Below, one piece after another: positions 62,663 through 64,000 of a stretch of 64,000 bases of DNA. Origin of the DNA: Cepaea nemoralis (lineage: Eukaryota; Mollusca; Gastropoda; Stylommatophora; Helicidae); NCBI GenBank assembly GCA_014155875.1, contig JACEFZ010018312.1, positions 1 to 64,000 on the forward strand, in the 5' to 3' direction. The notes beneath the pieces are model-generated. The model saw only the letters and a list, made by a program, of their open reading frames with translations, made no database searches and had not been told where the DNA came from. Both the position numbers and the translations under genes were made by a program. Each line of letters starts with the position of its first letter. The first letter of the stretch is position 1.

Positions 62663-64000
62663 TTCGGACTTTATATCCGTATTCTATATTGGAACTGTGC
62701 CAGTGTAAAACAACGGGGCTCTATTTTAGAAACCCTAGTTTACAGGAACGACATTGTAGCACTCCAGGAGACGAGACTGGGCGATCAGCTACTCCAAATT
62801 GCCGGCTTCAAATGTTTCTACAACAGACGACATCTGGGAACGGCGATTCTCGTTCGCGACAGCATGGTGGCGTCAGAGCTAGACATGTCCAGTTGGCACA
62901 GTGACGATATACAAATACAGGCGTTGAGAGTTCATTCCAGTATACCATTCGTGTTGGTTAATGTTTATGCCCGCAATGCGAGTATGGACGCCCAGAAGTG
63001 GCAGTGCTTAAGTGGCATATTAGGCCACGAGAGAAATGTTATTTTCTGTGGTGATTTCAACGCTAAAGGCAGAGCATGGGGAAACACTTCCTCCAATACA
63101 CAAGGGGAGGAGCTCGAGACTGCACTGGAAACCATCGACCTGGTTTGTATTAACAGTGGCTGTGTCACCAGGACAGCAAGCTGTCCAGGCGATGAGGACA
63201 GTGCTATTGATCTGGCGCTAGTTTCACCGTCACTCACTACAGTGTGTAGATGGGGTGTCCTAGGACACCATGGCAGCGACCACCACCCGTGCAGCATATT
63301 GGTGGAGAAAGGCAGAACCAGGCAGCACAAGCTAAAGGTAAAGACGTTCCAGTATGACAGTACAGGGCAAGATGTGGTGAGTAAAATAAGACGTGACAAG
63401 CGCAGAACGTTTCAGGGCAGGAAAAAAAGCTGGGAGCAGCCACCGTGGTGGAGTTTCGAGGTGGAGAAGGCTTGGGTGGATAAGTGTAGTGCTGTAAGGA
63501 GATGGCAAAATGCCAAGAAGAACAGAGCTGGTCATCCTAGTCCCTGCTTGCATTTAGAAAGAGAGATGCACACAAAAGTAAGCTATTTCAAAAAACTGGT
63601 CAAGGTGGTTAAAAGCGAAAAATGGGCAGAGGTGTGTCAAAGAGTAAGCACAGACAAGTCACTGAAATTGTTCTGGCGACTACATAAAAGCATGAGTGGT
63701 GTAGTCAAGAATAAGAGCATTTCTGACTTCCAAGGTGCTGACCTCACCTGGCAGAGGACTGACAAGGACAAGGGCAAAGCCCTCTTTGAACGCTACCTTG
63801 AGCAGTGCAACCAGACAGACATGGGAGGCCGACAATGAGCTAGAGAAACTAGCAGACATGTACAACAACAGTATAGGGAGTGCTAGCATCAAGGAGGAAT
63901 GGTTACACAGCTATCTGATTCCCTTGCCGAAGCCTGACAAAGACCACAAAAAAATTCAGGGATATCGAATTATAACCATGCAGAATACAATAGGCAAGCT
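62663..64000 (+). mobile_element. LINE ORF2, 5' half: AP-type endonuclease and start of RT
   Basis: A + frame opens after TGA at 62660-62662 and runs to TGA at 63836. It encodes an exonuclease-endonuclease-phosphatase domain with the motifs in order: YWNCASV (Asn), DIVALQETRLG (Glu), VLVNVYARNAS, IFCGDFNAKGRAWG (Asp/Asn), DSAIDLALVSPSL and GHHGSDHHPCSI (terminal Asp-His). A linker leads to the RT. A one-base frame change near 63824 moves coding to another frame, which continues with 'LHSYLIPLPKPDKDHKKIQG' and 'YRIITMQN' to the window edge: the first RT motif. Recent except for the frameshift. The family may be the same I-group as the other RNase H LINEs (inference). Confidence 0.88.

Overview
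This is a eukaryotic (animal) genomic window, most likely from a lophotrochozoan and plausibly a mollusc. The evidence is split genes with GT-AG introns, an ERI2 exonuclease gene of animal type, several non-LTR retrotransposon families including ones with RNase H, a Penelope-like element, tRNA-derived SINEs, a hAT-type MITE, and very abundant minisatellites. The species is inferred, not proven. There are no bacterial operons or CRISPR arrays.

Layout. 1-2396: a 31-bp minisatellite and a related degenerate array. 2476-2940: a 36-bp array that copies a 3' splice site about eleven times, directly followed by a long terminal coding exon (2917-4856, + strand) of an unrecognised Ser/Pro-rich protein. 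4857-34200: about 29 kb without a host gene that I can recognise. It holds successive minisatellites (units of 16 to 56 bp), a SINE, two copies of a C/A-rich retroelement inserted in a 41-bp minisatellite, and a cluster of LINE and Penelope remnants at 25.8-29.9 kb. 34288 to beyond 55873: five coding exons of ERI2 (DEDDh 3'-5' exonuclease) on the + strand, which I assembled by matching splice sites, phases and protein motifs. Its introns are filled with repeats, above all a 10.5-kb array of a 30-bp unit in intron 2 (38660-49205). The gene continues past the right edge. 60440-64000: a CR1/L2-like LINE remnant (-), then the 5' half of a LINE with an apurinic-type endonuclease (+), cut by the window end.

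By rough estimate well over half of the window is tandem repeat. The most unusual items are: (1) the tandemly amplified splice acceptor, whose upstream copies lead into in-frame stops; (2) a family of five same-oriented elements that carry a long, inherited, almost G-free C/A-rich body behind a conserved 3' end; (3) the giant intronic array with higher-order structure and one indel-rich block; (4) several nested insertions whose target-site duplications can be read directly (hAT MITE 8 bp, LINE 11-12 bp, LINE-in-LINE 9 bp, SINE 11 bp).
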